NCBI GenBank assembly: GCA_015999745.1 | Contig: JAECQP010000015.1 | Location: 1 to 64,000 of the forward strand | Length of the DNA: 64,000 bases | Direction: 5' to 3' | Source: Sphingobacteriia bacterium | GTDB taxonomy: Bacteria; Bacteroidota; Bacteroidia; Chitinophagales; Chitinophagaceae | Program-made: the position numbers and the translations under genes | Notes under the pieces: generated by a model | Databases searched by the model: none | Told to the model about the DNA's origin: nothing | What the model saw: only the letters and a program-made list of their open reading frames with translations | Shown: one piece after another, positions 8,517-14,926 of the stretch | How positions within the stretch are numbered: position 1 is the first letter of the stretch | How the letters are laid out: the number at the start of each line of letters is the position of its first letter

Positions 8517-9671
8517 TTAAATCTTTACGCTCCTGATTGCTGCTTCAAATTTTTCAATGCTTCCGCATAAACTTACCCGGATATAACCGTTTCCGGCTGT
8601 TCCAAAGATTCCACCCGGCGTAATAAACACATGGTGGTTGTACAAAATGCGGTCGCTGAGTTCGTATCCGTCTTTTACACCTGCGGGCACTTTAGCCCAA
8701 ACGAACATGCCCACCTGGTCTTTGGAATAACTGCAGTTCAGCACATCCAGTAATTCAAATACTTTCTCCCTCCGTTGCCGGTAAACTGTATTTACAGAAT
8801 CATACCAGTCTTTGCCCAGGCCAAGTGCAGTTGCCGCCGCCAGTTGCAGAGGAAGAAACATACCACTGTCCATATTGCTTTTGAAAGTGAGAATCTCATC
8901 CACTCTTTCCTTAGCAGCACAAATCATTCCAACCCTCCAGCCGGCCATATTTTGGCTCTTGCTGAGTGAGTTCAACTCTATCACCACTTCCTTTGCACCC
9001 GGCACAGCCAGTAAACTCTGTGGATGATCGTTCAGTATAAAACTGTAGGGGTTATCGTGGCAGATCAGTATCCGGTGTTTGATGCCGAATGCAACAAGCC
9101 GTTCAAAGAGTTGAGTGGAGGGTAGTTTACCGGTGGGCATCTGCGGGTAGTTCACCCACATCAGTTTCACTTTGGATAAATCTGTTTTTTCCAGCGCTTC
9201 AAAATCCGGTTCCCATCCGTTGCCTTCAGTCAGTTCAACATAAACCGGAACACCCCCCGCCAGTTTCACCGCACTGCTGTAAGTGGGATAACCCGGATTG
9301 GGGATCAAGACCTGGTCACCTTCGTTCAGGTAGGTCATACAGATATGCATGATCCCTTCCTTGCTGCCAATCAGCGGCAGGATTTCGGTATCTGGGTTTA
9401 ATTCCACACTGTACCAGTCGGCATACCATTTCGCAATCGCTTTCCGGAGTATGGGAGATCCTTTATAGGATTGATATGCATGAACATTGGGCTTGGCTGC
9501 TTCCTGCTGCAATACTTCTATTACAGAAGGGTGCGGGGGTAAATCCGGGCTTCCAATACCAAGATTGATAATATTTTTACCCTGTTGATTCAGGGTATCG
9601 ATTTCACGGAGTTTCTGAGAAAAATAATATTCCCCGATCCCGGACAATCTTTTTGCTTTCTCGATCTGCAT
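8517..9671 (-). CDS. Class I/II aminotransferase (probable aromatic/aspartate aminotransferase)
   Basis: A 384-residue PLP-dependent aminotransferase of fold type I. The PLP-binding lysine is in SLSKSQNMAGWRVGM, preceded by the HDNPYSFIL Asp/Tyr region; the N-terminus has NLGIGSPDLPPHPSV, typical of the aspartate/LL-diaminopimelate aminotransferase subfamily. Its position between pheA and tyrA, with gaps of 3 and 9 bp, points to the final transamination of phenylpyruvate and hydroxyphenylpyruvate (or of prephenate); that role is inferred from context. Other substrates cannot be excluded from sequence alone. Confidence 0.9.
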   Translation of the reverse strand: MQIEKAKRLSGIGEYYFSQKLREIDTLNQQGKNIINLGIGSPDLPPHPSVIEVLQQEAAKPNVHAYQSYKGSPILRKAIAKWYADWYSVELNPDTEILPLIGSKEGIMHICMTYLNEGDQVLIPNPGYPTYSSAVKLAGGVPVYVELTEGNGWEPDFEALEKTDLSKVKLMWVNYPQMPTGKLPSTQLFERLVAFGIKHRILICHDNPYSFILNDHPQSLLAVPGAKEVVIELNSLSKSQNMAGWRVGMICAAKERVDEILTFKSNMDSGMFLPLQLAAATALGLGKDWYDSVNTVYRQRREKVFELLDVLNCSYSKDQVGMFVWAKVPAGVKDGYELSDRILYNHHVFITPGGIFGTAGNGYIRVSLCGSIEKFEAAIRSVKI

Positions 9672-9674
9672 AGC

Positions 9675-10577
9675 TTATCCTTTTACCAGTTTTCCTTTTT
9701 TATAAACACCAAAAAATTTCATGTTATTGGTTAATGCTTCCATTGATTTCAACACGGTTTCCAATTGCTTTTTTTGCTCAAATTCCATGTCGGCATAAAA
9801 TCCATACTTGAACCTGCTACCAGGAATTGGCATGCTCTGCAATTTGCTGAGGTTAACGTCTGCCCTGGCAATGGTAGTCAAGACCTGCGCCAGTATCCCT
9901 TTTGAGTGATTGGTCTGGAAGTAGAGGGAAGCTTTATCAGCTCCGGGGATCTCCACCACATCTTTTGTTCTTTTCAGAATCAGGAACCGGGTGATATTGG
10001 TTTTCTGTGTCTGAATATCCGGAGCAATTACATCCAGATCAAACAATTCCGCAGCCAGTTTACTGGCGATGGCAGCAATATGTTTGCTTTTATATTGCTG
10101 TACATTTTTTGCACTCAATGCAGTATCTTCCGTTTCAATCAGTTTCCAGTTGTTCTTTTCCAGGAAATCCAGGCACTGTAGAATAGCCATCGGATGGCTG
10201 TGTACTTCTTTGATGTCTTTCAACTGAACCCCTCTGTTGACCATCAGGTTCTGGCTGATGGAGAGGTATACTTCCCCTATCACTTTGAGGCTGGATTTTT
10301 GCAGGAGGTTATAGTTTGGAAGAATGCTTCCTGCAATGGAATTTTCAATAGCCATCACCGCTCCCGCAGACTGTGTGGCATCGGACGCAATCCTTACCAG
10401 GTCTCTGAATGATGCACAGGGAATCACGTTTACCTGTTTACCAAAAAACTGCCTGGCAGCTACCTGATGAAAACATCCCTCGTATCCCTGTATGCAAATG
10501 CCATCGGCCCCGGGTGTAGGCTTAGCGGCCAATTCAGCTTCAGTTGTTTTTTTTGTAGGCATATGTTTGTTATCCAT
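9675..10577 (-). CDS. pheA: Prephenate dehydratase with ACT domain
   Basis: Converts prephenate to phenylpyruvate. With the ATG at 10577 the product has about 300 residues: a catalytic part (GYEGCFHQVAARQFFG, AIENSIAGSILPNYNLL, VHSHPMAILQC, TNITRFLIL with the conserved TRF) and a C-terminal ACT domain (KASLYFQTNHSKGILAQVLTTIA) that normally binds Phe. The usual ESRP motif reads QSMP, so allosteric behaviour may differ. A longer reading from a TTG at 10616 would start inside the terminator T-tract and is rejected; ATG 10562 is the alternative start. It is the first structural gene behind the leader-peptide attenuator. Confidence 0.94.
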   Translation of the reverse strand: MDNKHMPTKKTTEAELAAKPTPGADGICIQGYEGCFHQVAARQFFGKQVNVIPCASFRDLVRIASDATQSAGAVMAIENSIAGSILPNYNLLQKSSLKVIGEVYLSISQNLMVNRGVQLKDIKEVHSHPMAILQCLDFLEKNNWKLIETEDTALSAKNVQQYKSKHIAAIASKLAAELFDLDVIAPDIQTQKTNITRFLILKRTKDVVEIPGADKASLYFQTNHSKGILAQVLTTIARADVNLSKLQSMPIPGSRFKYGFYADMEFEQKKQLETVLKSMEALTNNMKFFGVYKKGKLVKG

Positions 10578-10580
10578 TTT

Positions 10581-10596
10581 CCCGGGTTGATCCGGG
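10581..10596 (-). promoter_or_regulatory. Hairpin immediately upstream of the pheA start
   Basis: The minus strand reads CCCGG, six loop bases, CCGGG between the attenuator terminator and the pheA ATG (3 bp from the start). The same five-base words occur in the terminator and antiterminator, so this hairpin could compete with them or mask the start codon. It has no T-tract and is not itself a terminator. Confidence 0.4.
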
Positions 10597-10614
10597 TTCC
10601 GCAGGACGGGCGGC

Positions 10615-10641
10615 AAAAAAAAATCCCGGAATTAACCGGGA
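10615..10641 (-). terminator. Intrinsic terminator of the pheA leader (attenuator)
   Basis: On the minus strand a 6-bp stem TCCCGG/CCGGGA with loop TTAATT is followed directly by nine T residues. It lies 24 nt after the leader-peptide stop codon and about 37 nt before the pheA ATG. Its 5' arm can instead pair with TAGCCGGG inside the leader ORF, which is the arrangement of a regulated attenuator rather than an end-of-operon terminator. Confidence 0.85.
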
Positions 10642-10665
10642 CCATATTTTGACTTTTAAAAAGTT

Positions 10666-10749
10666 TTACGCTTTTGCAAACTGGACCCGGCTACTTATTC
10701 TAAAGTAGAAATAAAAGAAAAAATAAAACGGGTTGTTGAATGTTTGCAT
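10666..10749 (-). CDS. Aromatic-rich leader peptide of the pheA operon (PheL-like)
   Basis: A 27-codon reading frame from ATG 10749 to TAA 10666. Residues 7-17 read PFYFFFYFYFR, so codons 8-16 are nine consecutive Phe or Tyr codons; in total 8 Phe and 3 Tyr occur among 27 residues. The codon run is followed in the same frame by the antiterminator strand TAGCCGGG (10693-10686), then the stop codon, then the terminator before pheA. This matches the design of the E. coli pheL leader, although the sequence is unrelated. The expected action is ribosome stalling when charged tRNA-Phe or tRNA-Tyr is scarce, which keeps transcription of pheA and downstream genes on. Homology was not tested; the call rests on composition, position and RNA pairing. 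Confidence 0.85.
   Translation of the reverse strand: MQTFNNPFYFFFYFYFRISSRVQFAKA
10686..10693 (-). promoter_or_regulatory. Antiterminator strand of the pheA attenuator
   Basis: The minus-strand octamer TAGCCGGG inside leader codons 19-22 can pair with CCCGGTTA of the terminator 5' arm (10640-10633), giving 8 bp with one G-U pair. The overlapping CGGGT (10689-10685) can also pair with ACCCG in leader codons 6-7 (10733-10729), forming the protector hairpin that a stalled ribosome would block. Together these give the standard 1:2, 2:3, 3:4 alternative helices of amino-acid attenuators. Confidence 0.7.
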
Positions 10750-10755
10750 GATGAT

Positions 10756-10763
10756 CAAATATA
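10756..10763 (-). promoter_or_regulatory. Putative -7 promoter box of the pheA operon
   Basis: The minus strand reads TATATTTG, an exact TAnnTTTG match, with only six bases between it and the leader-peptide ATG. Transcription would begin at or next to the ATG, giving a leaderless leader-peptide message. No good TTTG -33 element is visible; the upstream position is occupied by an A/T palindrome. Confidence 0.6.
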
Positions 10764-10773
10764 GTTAATGATC

Positions 10774-10803
10774 AGAAAGTAAAAAAAACTTTTTTTACTT
10801 TCT
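10774..10803. repeat. 30-bp A/T palindrome upstream of the pheA leader
   Basis: A perfect inverted repeat with 14-bp arms (AGAAAGTAAAAAAA and its complement) and a 2-bp centre, ending 11 bp before the -7 box on the promoter side. It could be a bidirectional terminator-like hairpin or an operator. A second small inverted repeat, AACTAA/TTAGTT, follows at about 10805-10822. Confidence 0.6.
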
Positions 10804-10885
10804 AAACTAAGGATCGTTAGTTTTTCTTTCCCGGTTGATTGTTCAAACGCATACCCTGAAAGGGATTTATGCGCTATTACCTGAT

Positions 10886-10918
10886 AAAAAAAAAGCCCCT
10901 CCGTGGAAACGGAGCGGC
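10886..10918 (-). terminator. Intrinsic terminator downstream of the small lipoprotein gene
   Basis: On the minus strand a stem CTCCGT/ACGGAG with a GGAA-type loop, extended by a GGC/GCC pair across a mismatch, is followed by nine T residues. It lies about 95 bp beyond the lipoprotein stop codon and isolates that gene from the pheA unit. Confidence 0.85.
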
Positions 10919-11013
10919 CTCTAACGATTGCTTGCCATATGAAAATTTTTCAGTCTACTGTTCGGTCCGCAAGCAGGATTCACCGGATCATGTTCACCAG
11001 TAGAACGTTCGAA

Positions 11014-11196
11014 TTACTTCTTAACAGTTGTATCAACTGCAGCTTTTGCAGTATCTACGGTTGCAGCAGCAGTGTCTACAGTTGCAGCAGCAGTATCTAC
11101 GGTTGCAGCAGCAGAATCAGCTTTAACTTCAGTGTTCTCACCAGATTTGCAGGCTACGAAAGCGCCTAATGCTAAAACGAATAACAGCTTTTTCAT
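11014..11196 (-). CDS. Small Ala-rich lipoprotein with tandem repeats
   Basis: A 60-residue product with a lipoprotein signal peptide (MKKLLFVLALGAFVAC; the Cys at 16 is the likely lipidation site) and a low-complexity mature part made of three AAATVDT repeats flanked by variants (DSAAATVDT, TAKAAVDTTVKK). Such short Ala/Thr/Asp/Lys-rich lipoproteins are common in this group; the function is unknown. It is transcribed divergently from the sigma factor gene and ends at its own terminator. Confidence 0.8.
   Translation of the reverse strand: MKKLLFVLALGAFVACKSGENTEVKADSAAATVDTAAATVDTAAATVDTAKAAVDTTVKK
11051..11114. repeat. Three 21-bp tandem repeats inside the lipoprotein gene
   Basis: Three near-identical 21-bp units (TATCTACGGTTGCAGCAGCA or one-to-two-base variants) follow each other in frame and encode the AAATVDT repeats. 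Because the unit is a multiple of three, copy-number changes would keep the reading frame. Confidence 0.85.
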
Positions 11197-11342
11197 TTTT
11201 TGTTTTTTTTAATTTTGAATGATTTGGTGTTTATACCCGAATGATCAAAAAGGTAACCCTGCCTCCCCGGATTTTTTTTAAAAAATTTTTAGGGGTACTT
11301 TGGGTTACTTTTAACACCTCTCGAGTATTAAAATCACAGATA

Positions 11343-11909
11343 GTGAAAGGCGATACGAACGAACAAGCATTATTGAAAGGATTGGCTAATAACGATTCAA
11401 AGGCCATTGAGACTATATATAAAGAAAACTTTAATATGGTCCAATCGTTCATTTTGAACAACAATGGGTCGTACGACGAAGCCAGGGACATATTTCAGGA
11501 AGCAATGATTGCCCTGTACGAGAAAGCACAGACCGAATCATTTGTTTTAACCTGTCAGATTAAAACGTACATCTACTCTATCTGCAGACGACTTTGGCTC
11601 AAACGGTTACAACAACTGGGCCGCTATACAACACAGGTTGATAGCATGGAAGAAACGGTAGCAGTAGCGGAAGACATGGAGGCGCACGAAAAGAGAAATG
11701 TAGAATTCGCAATTATGGACAGGGCTTTAAACAGCCTTGGTGAACCTTGTAAGAGTTTGTTGGAAGGGTATTATCTCAAAAAGATGGACATGAATGCACT
11801 GGCGCAGGAATTCGGTTACACCAATGCAGATAATGCCAAAAACCAAAAATACAAATGTTTAATGCGGCTGAAGAAATTATTCTTCTCGCAATATAATATC
11901 GGGGAGTAA
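11343..11909 (+). CDS. ECF-type RNA polymerase sigma factor
   Basis: A small sigma-70 family protein with region 2 (ETIYKENFNMVQSFILNNNG, EARDIFQEAMIALYEK) and region 4 (LGEPCKSLLEGYYLKKMDMN, LAQEFGYTNADNAKNQKYKC). The best start is the GTG at 11343 (VKGDTNEQALLKGLANND), giving 188 residues; the frame is open up to an ATG at 11241, but that extension is basic/hydrophobic, crosses an A/T promoter-like tract and is unlike other sigma factors. It directly precedes, with a 5-bp gap, a membrane protein with an anti-sigma-like N-terminus and a protease domain, its probable regulator. Confidence 0.88.
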   Translation: MKGDTNEQALLKGLANNDSKAIETIYKENFNMVQSFILNNNGSYDEARDIFQEAMIALYEKAQTESFVLTCQIKTYIYSICRRLWLKRLQQLGRYTTQVDSMEETVAVAEDMEAHEKRNVEFAIMDRALNSLGEPCKSLLEGYYLKKMDMNALAQEFGYTNADNAKNQKYKCLMRLKKLFFSQYNIGE

Positions 11910-11914
11910 CTATT

Positions 11915-13021
11915 ATGGATGATATTTTATTACTAGACGCGGTAGAGCGGTATCTCAACGGGGAGATGGATACTGAGGAGCGGGAATACTTTGAAACGCT
12001 TCGCAAAAACACACCCGAAGTAGACCAGATGGTGGTGGAACACAATATGTTCCTGCACCAGATGGACGCATACATTGCCCATACCAATATCAAGCATACC
12101 CTGCACAATGTTCACACCTATCTGCTGGAGAGAGGCGACCTGAATGAAGGGGGCGAAATCCCTACCAGGGGCAAAGTGATCCAATTCTGGAATAAATACA
12201 AAAAAGTCACCGCCATTGCCGCATCTGTAGGTGGTGTAATTGCGCTGTTCATCAGCGGTCTGGCCGTTTATTTCTCTTCTACGGTGAACGATCCCAAGTT
12301 ACAGCAACTGGGTAAAGACCTGGAGGAGGTTAAAGAAAGCCAGCAATACCAGGGATCCATTATTAATGAAGTAAAAAGCAAGATCCCGCTAAACGCCCGT
12401 TTACTGAGCGGCGGTTCCGGATTCCTGATCGATACCAAGGGTTATATCATCACCAACGCACACGTTCTAAGGGGCACCGGAGCCATTGTTATCAACAGTA
12501 AGGGCAAAGAATTCAAATCTTCTATTGTTCATATAGACGAGCAGAAAGACCTGGCCATCCTAAAGATCACCGATGAGGAATACAGCCCTGTCAAATCCAT
12601 TCCTTATAGTATTCAGAAGAGTAATGCAGACCTTGGCGAAGAAATCTTTACGCTGGGGTACCCCCGGAATGAGATCGTATACGGCATGGGTTACCTCAGC
12701 GCCAAATCCGGTTTCAACGGAGACTCATTGTCTTACCAGATCCAGATCAGCGCTAACCCCGGTAACTCCGGAGCGCCTGTATTCAACCAGAATGGAGATG
12801 TAATCGGAATCCTGAGTACCCGTCAGGCACAGGCCGATGGCGTAGCTTTTGCAGTGAAATCCAAAAGCATCTACACGGTGGTGAATGATCTGAAAAAGAA
12901 TGATACCGCTTTTGAAAAACTGAAACTCCCCACCAGGTCTACCCTGAAAGGGGAAGGCAGAAAGGCGCAGATCAACAAAGTGGAAGACTATGTTTACTAT
13001 GTAAAAGCCTACGGCAAATAA
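11915..13021 (+). CDS. Membrane-anchored trypsin-like protease with anti-sigma-like N-terminal domain
   Basis: A 368-residue single-pass protein. Residues 1-95 are cytosolic and begin LLDAVERYLNGEMDTEEREY, a pattern seen in Bacteroidota anti-sigma factors, but without zinc-finger cysteines. A transmembrane helix spans about 99-121 and a short coiled coil follows (127-145). Residues about 155-335 form a periplasmic S1C trypsin-like domain with the triad His183 (TNAHVL), Asp212 (DLAILKI) and Ser285 (GNSGAP); no PDZ domain is present. Being 5 bp after the sigma gene, it is probably co-expressed with it. A sensor-protease that holds or releases the sigma factor is the inferred role; a plain HtrA-like protease is the alternative. 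Confidence 0.8.
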   Translation: MDDILLLDAVERYLNGEMDTEEREYFETLRKNTPEVDQMVVEHNMFLHQMDAYIAHTNIKHTLHNVHTYLLERGDLNEGGEIPTRGKVIQFWNKYKKVTAIAASVGGVIALFISGLAVYFSSTVNDPKLQQLGKDLEEVKESQQYQGSIINEVKSKIPLNARLLSGGSGFLIDTKGYIITNAHVLRGTGAIVINSKGKEFKSSIVHIDEQKDLAILKITDEEYSPVKSIPYSIQKSNADLGEEIFTLGYPRNEIVYGMGYLSAKSGFNGDSLSYQIQISANPGNSGAPVFNQNGDVIGILSTRQAQADGVAFAVKSKSIYTVVNDLKKNDTAFEKLKLPTRSTLKGEGRKAQINKVEDYVYYVKAYGK

Positions 13022-13033
13022 GCTTCGAAGCTG

Positions 13034-13933
13034 TTAGCCCCAGAGCGATTCAGGATAGACACCCTTTGCAACCAGTGCATTAATAGAGGCCTGTACAGCC
13101 GGAGCATCTTCCTTATAGGTTACCCCAAACCATTGTGCTTCGGTCGGCAATACTTTTACCACTCCCTTGCCCTGCTGAATAAATTCATTGGCCGCAAATG
13201 GAATGTAAAATTCAGATTTCAGTTCCTGGCCATGGCTGGCGAGGAATGTTTTAAACAGCTCTTCGCATAAATCAATGAAACCGGCTGCAAAGCAGAAATA
13301 GTTCATGCTTACCAAACTGTTCATGGCCAGTGGATGTTCGCCCGCTTCATCTTCGTATACCACGCCGTCTCCTTTCTTATAAATTTTGGTGCGCTCCGTG
13401 ATACTGCTCAGATTCTGAGAAGCATCTGCAGCGCATACGCCGCGGCTTACGCTTCCGTTCTCGCTCAGGGTTTTCTGGAGTTCGTATCCAACCAATGCAT
13501 AGGTTTGTTCATTGCAGGCTTCTTTCAGAAACTGCACCGCTTTCACAAACGCATCGCTGCCATAATAATCATCGGCATTGATCACGGCAAAGGGTTCATT
13601 TACTTTACCCTTGCAGCAGAGCACCGCATGGGCCGTACCCCAGGGCTTTGCCCTTTCAGCAGGAACCGAATAACCATCGGTAAAATCCAGCAGGTGCTGG
13701 TATACATAATCTGTTGCAATTTTACCCTTCAGCTTGGGTTCAAATATCGATTTAAACTGCTCAGCAAATTCTTCCCTGATAATGAATACCACTTTACCGA
13801 ATCCGGCCCGTATTGCATCGTAGATTGAATAATCCATTATTGTTTCGCCAGCTGGTCCAAATGACTGAATCTGCTTCATGCTTCCATATCTGCTGGCCAT
13901 TCCCGCGGCTAAAATCACAAGAGTTGGTTTCAT
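13034..13933 (-). CDS. Sugar-phosphate nucleotidyltransferase family protein
   Basis: A 299-residue cytosolic protein with the nucleotidyltransferase signature LVILAAGMASRYGSMKQIQSFGPAGE at the N-terminus and the metal-binding FAVINADDYYG in the middle. The family activates sugar phosphates with an NTP (UTP or dTTP); the sugar is not evident. It ends 12 bp from the convergent protease gene, and a TAnnTTTG match (TAACTTTG, 13953-13960) lies 19 bp before its ATG on the minus strand. Confidence 0.85.
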   Translation of the reverse strand: MKPTLVILAAGMASRYGSMKQIQSFGPAGETIMDYSIYDAIRAGFGKVVFIIREEFAEQFKSIFEPKLKGKIATDYVYQHLLDFTDGYSVPAERAKPWGTAHAVLCCKGKVNEPFAVINADDYYGSDAFVKAVQFLKEACNEQTYALVGYELQKTLSENGSVSRGVCAADASQNLSSITERTKIYKKGDGVVYEDEAGEHPLAMNSLVSMNYFCFAAGFIDLCEELFKTFLASHGQELKSEFYIPFAANEFIQQGKGVVKVLPTEAQWFGVTYKEDAPAVQASINALVAKGVYPESLWG

Positions 13934-13988
13934 AGTGTACTTTTACAGATTACAAAGTTAATTCATAAATCATTCCCCTTTACACCAG

Positions 13989-14879
13989 ATGCAGGATGCC
14001 TTGAAAAATATTACCACCCAACCAATCACCGGCTGGAGCAATGACCGGATCCAGACGGACCTGCTAAGACTGGACCAATTGCATCCCGTAGTGAGCGGGA
14101 ATAAGTGGTTCAAGCTAAGGTATTACCTGGAAGATGCCATGGCACTGCAAAAAAAGATCATCGCCAGTTTTGGCGGGGCTTATTCCAACCATATTGTGGC
14201 CATGGCCTATGCCTGCAAAAGCGCCGGGCTGCAATCAGTGGGCATTATCAGGGGCGAAGAACCCGCCACCCTCTCCCATACACTGAAAGCAGCCATCTTC
14301 TATGGTATGCAACTCATTTTTGTAAGCCGCGATGCATACAAAAACAAAGCGCAGTTACAGGAAGGATTCCATCAGCCAAACTGGTACTGGATCGGCGAAG
14401 GCGGATATGGTATGAAGGGTGCTGAAGGAGCAACCACCATACTTCAAACAACGGATCATGCCCTGTATACAGATATTCTCTGTGCAACCGGTACGGGTAC
14501 AATGATGGCGGGATGTATCAAGGGCAGCTTACCACACCAACGGATAACCGGCATCAGTGTGTTGAAAAATCATCATTCTCTTCAGGCAGAAGTGGAAGCC
14601 CTGCTGACGGATACGGAACGCAGCCACAATTATACCTTCCTGCATAATTATCATTTTGGCGGTTATGCCAAACACCCGCCCGAGCTGGTTGAATTCATGA
14701 ACCATCTCTTCCGGCAGGAAAATATTCCTACAGATATCGTGTATACCGGCAAATTATTATTCGGGGTATCCGACCTGATCCGGAAAGCATATTTTCCTTC
14801 GGGTAGCCGTATATTGGTCATTCACAGCGGGGGACTGCAGGGAAATGAATCGCTACCGCAAGGCAGATTGATTTATTAA
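13989..14879 (+). CDS. PLP-dependent ACC deaminase / D-cysteine desulfhydrase family enzyme
   Basis: A 296-residue tryptophan-synthase-beta-fold PLP enzyme. HPVVSGNKWFKLRYYLEDA contains the probable PLP lysine (about residue 42); FGGAYSNHIVAMAYACK is the substrate-binding loop and CATGTGTMMAG the phosphate-binding loop. Members either open the ACC ring or release sulfide from D-cysteine; most bacterial relatives annotated this way act on D-cysteine. The substrate cannot be decided here. Divergently transcribed from the nucleotidyltransferase gene. Confidence 0.85.
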   Translation: MQDALKNITTQPITGWSNDRIQTDLLRLDQLHPVVSGNKWFKLRYYLEDAMALQKKIIASFGGAYSNHIVAMAYACKSAGLQSVGIIRGEEPATLSHTLKAAIFYGMQLIFVSRDAYKNKAQLQEGFHQPNWYWIGEGGYGMKGAEGATTILQTTDHALYTDILCATGTGTMMAGCIKGSLPHQRITGISVLKNHHSLQAEVEALLTDTERSHNYTFLHNYHFGGYAKHPPELVEFMNHLFRQENIPTDIVYTGKLLFGVSDLIRKAYFPSGSRILVIHSGGLQGNESLPQGRLIY

Positions 14880-14913
14880 CAATAGCCCGGCATTATTATT
14901 AATGGGCTCCCAG

Positions 14914-14921
14914 TATATTTG
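14914..14921 (+). promoter_or_regulatory. Putative -7 box, five bases before an ATG
   Basis: TATATTTG matches TAnnTTTG exactly and is followed by CTGCA and the ATG at 14927, implying a leaderless transcript. An imperfect hairpin AGCCC/GGGCT (about 14884-14908) lies just upstream and may act as a weak terminator of the preceding gene or as an operator. Confidence 0.55.
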
Positions 14922-14926
14922 CTGCA

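Noticed and set aside
10562..10616. pheA start at the TTG at 10616
   Set aside because: That codon lies in the T-tract of the leader terminator, and the extra residues are not conserved-looking; ATG 10577 or 10562 is better.
11241..11342. Sigma factor start at ATG 11241
   Set aside because: The extension covers A/T-rich promoter-like DNA and adds 34 residues not typical of sigma factors; GTG 11343 fits the family.
13021..13032. 12-bp palindrome AGCTTCGAAGCT between convergent genes as a terminator
   Set aside because: No loop and no T-tract; probably chance, though it may weakly slow polymerase.
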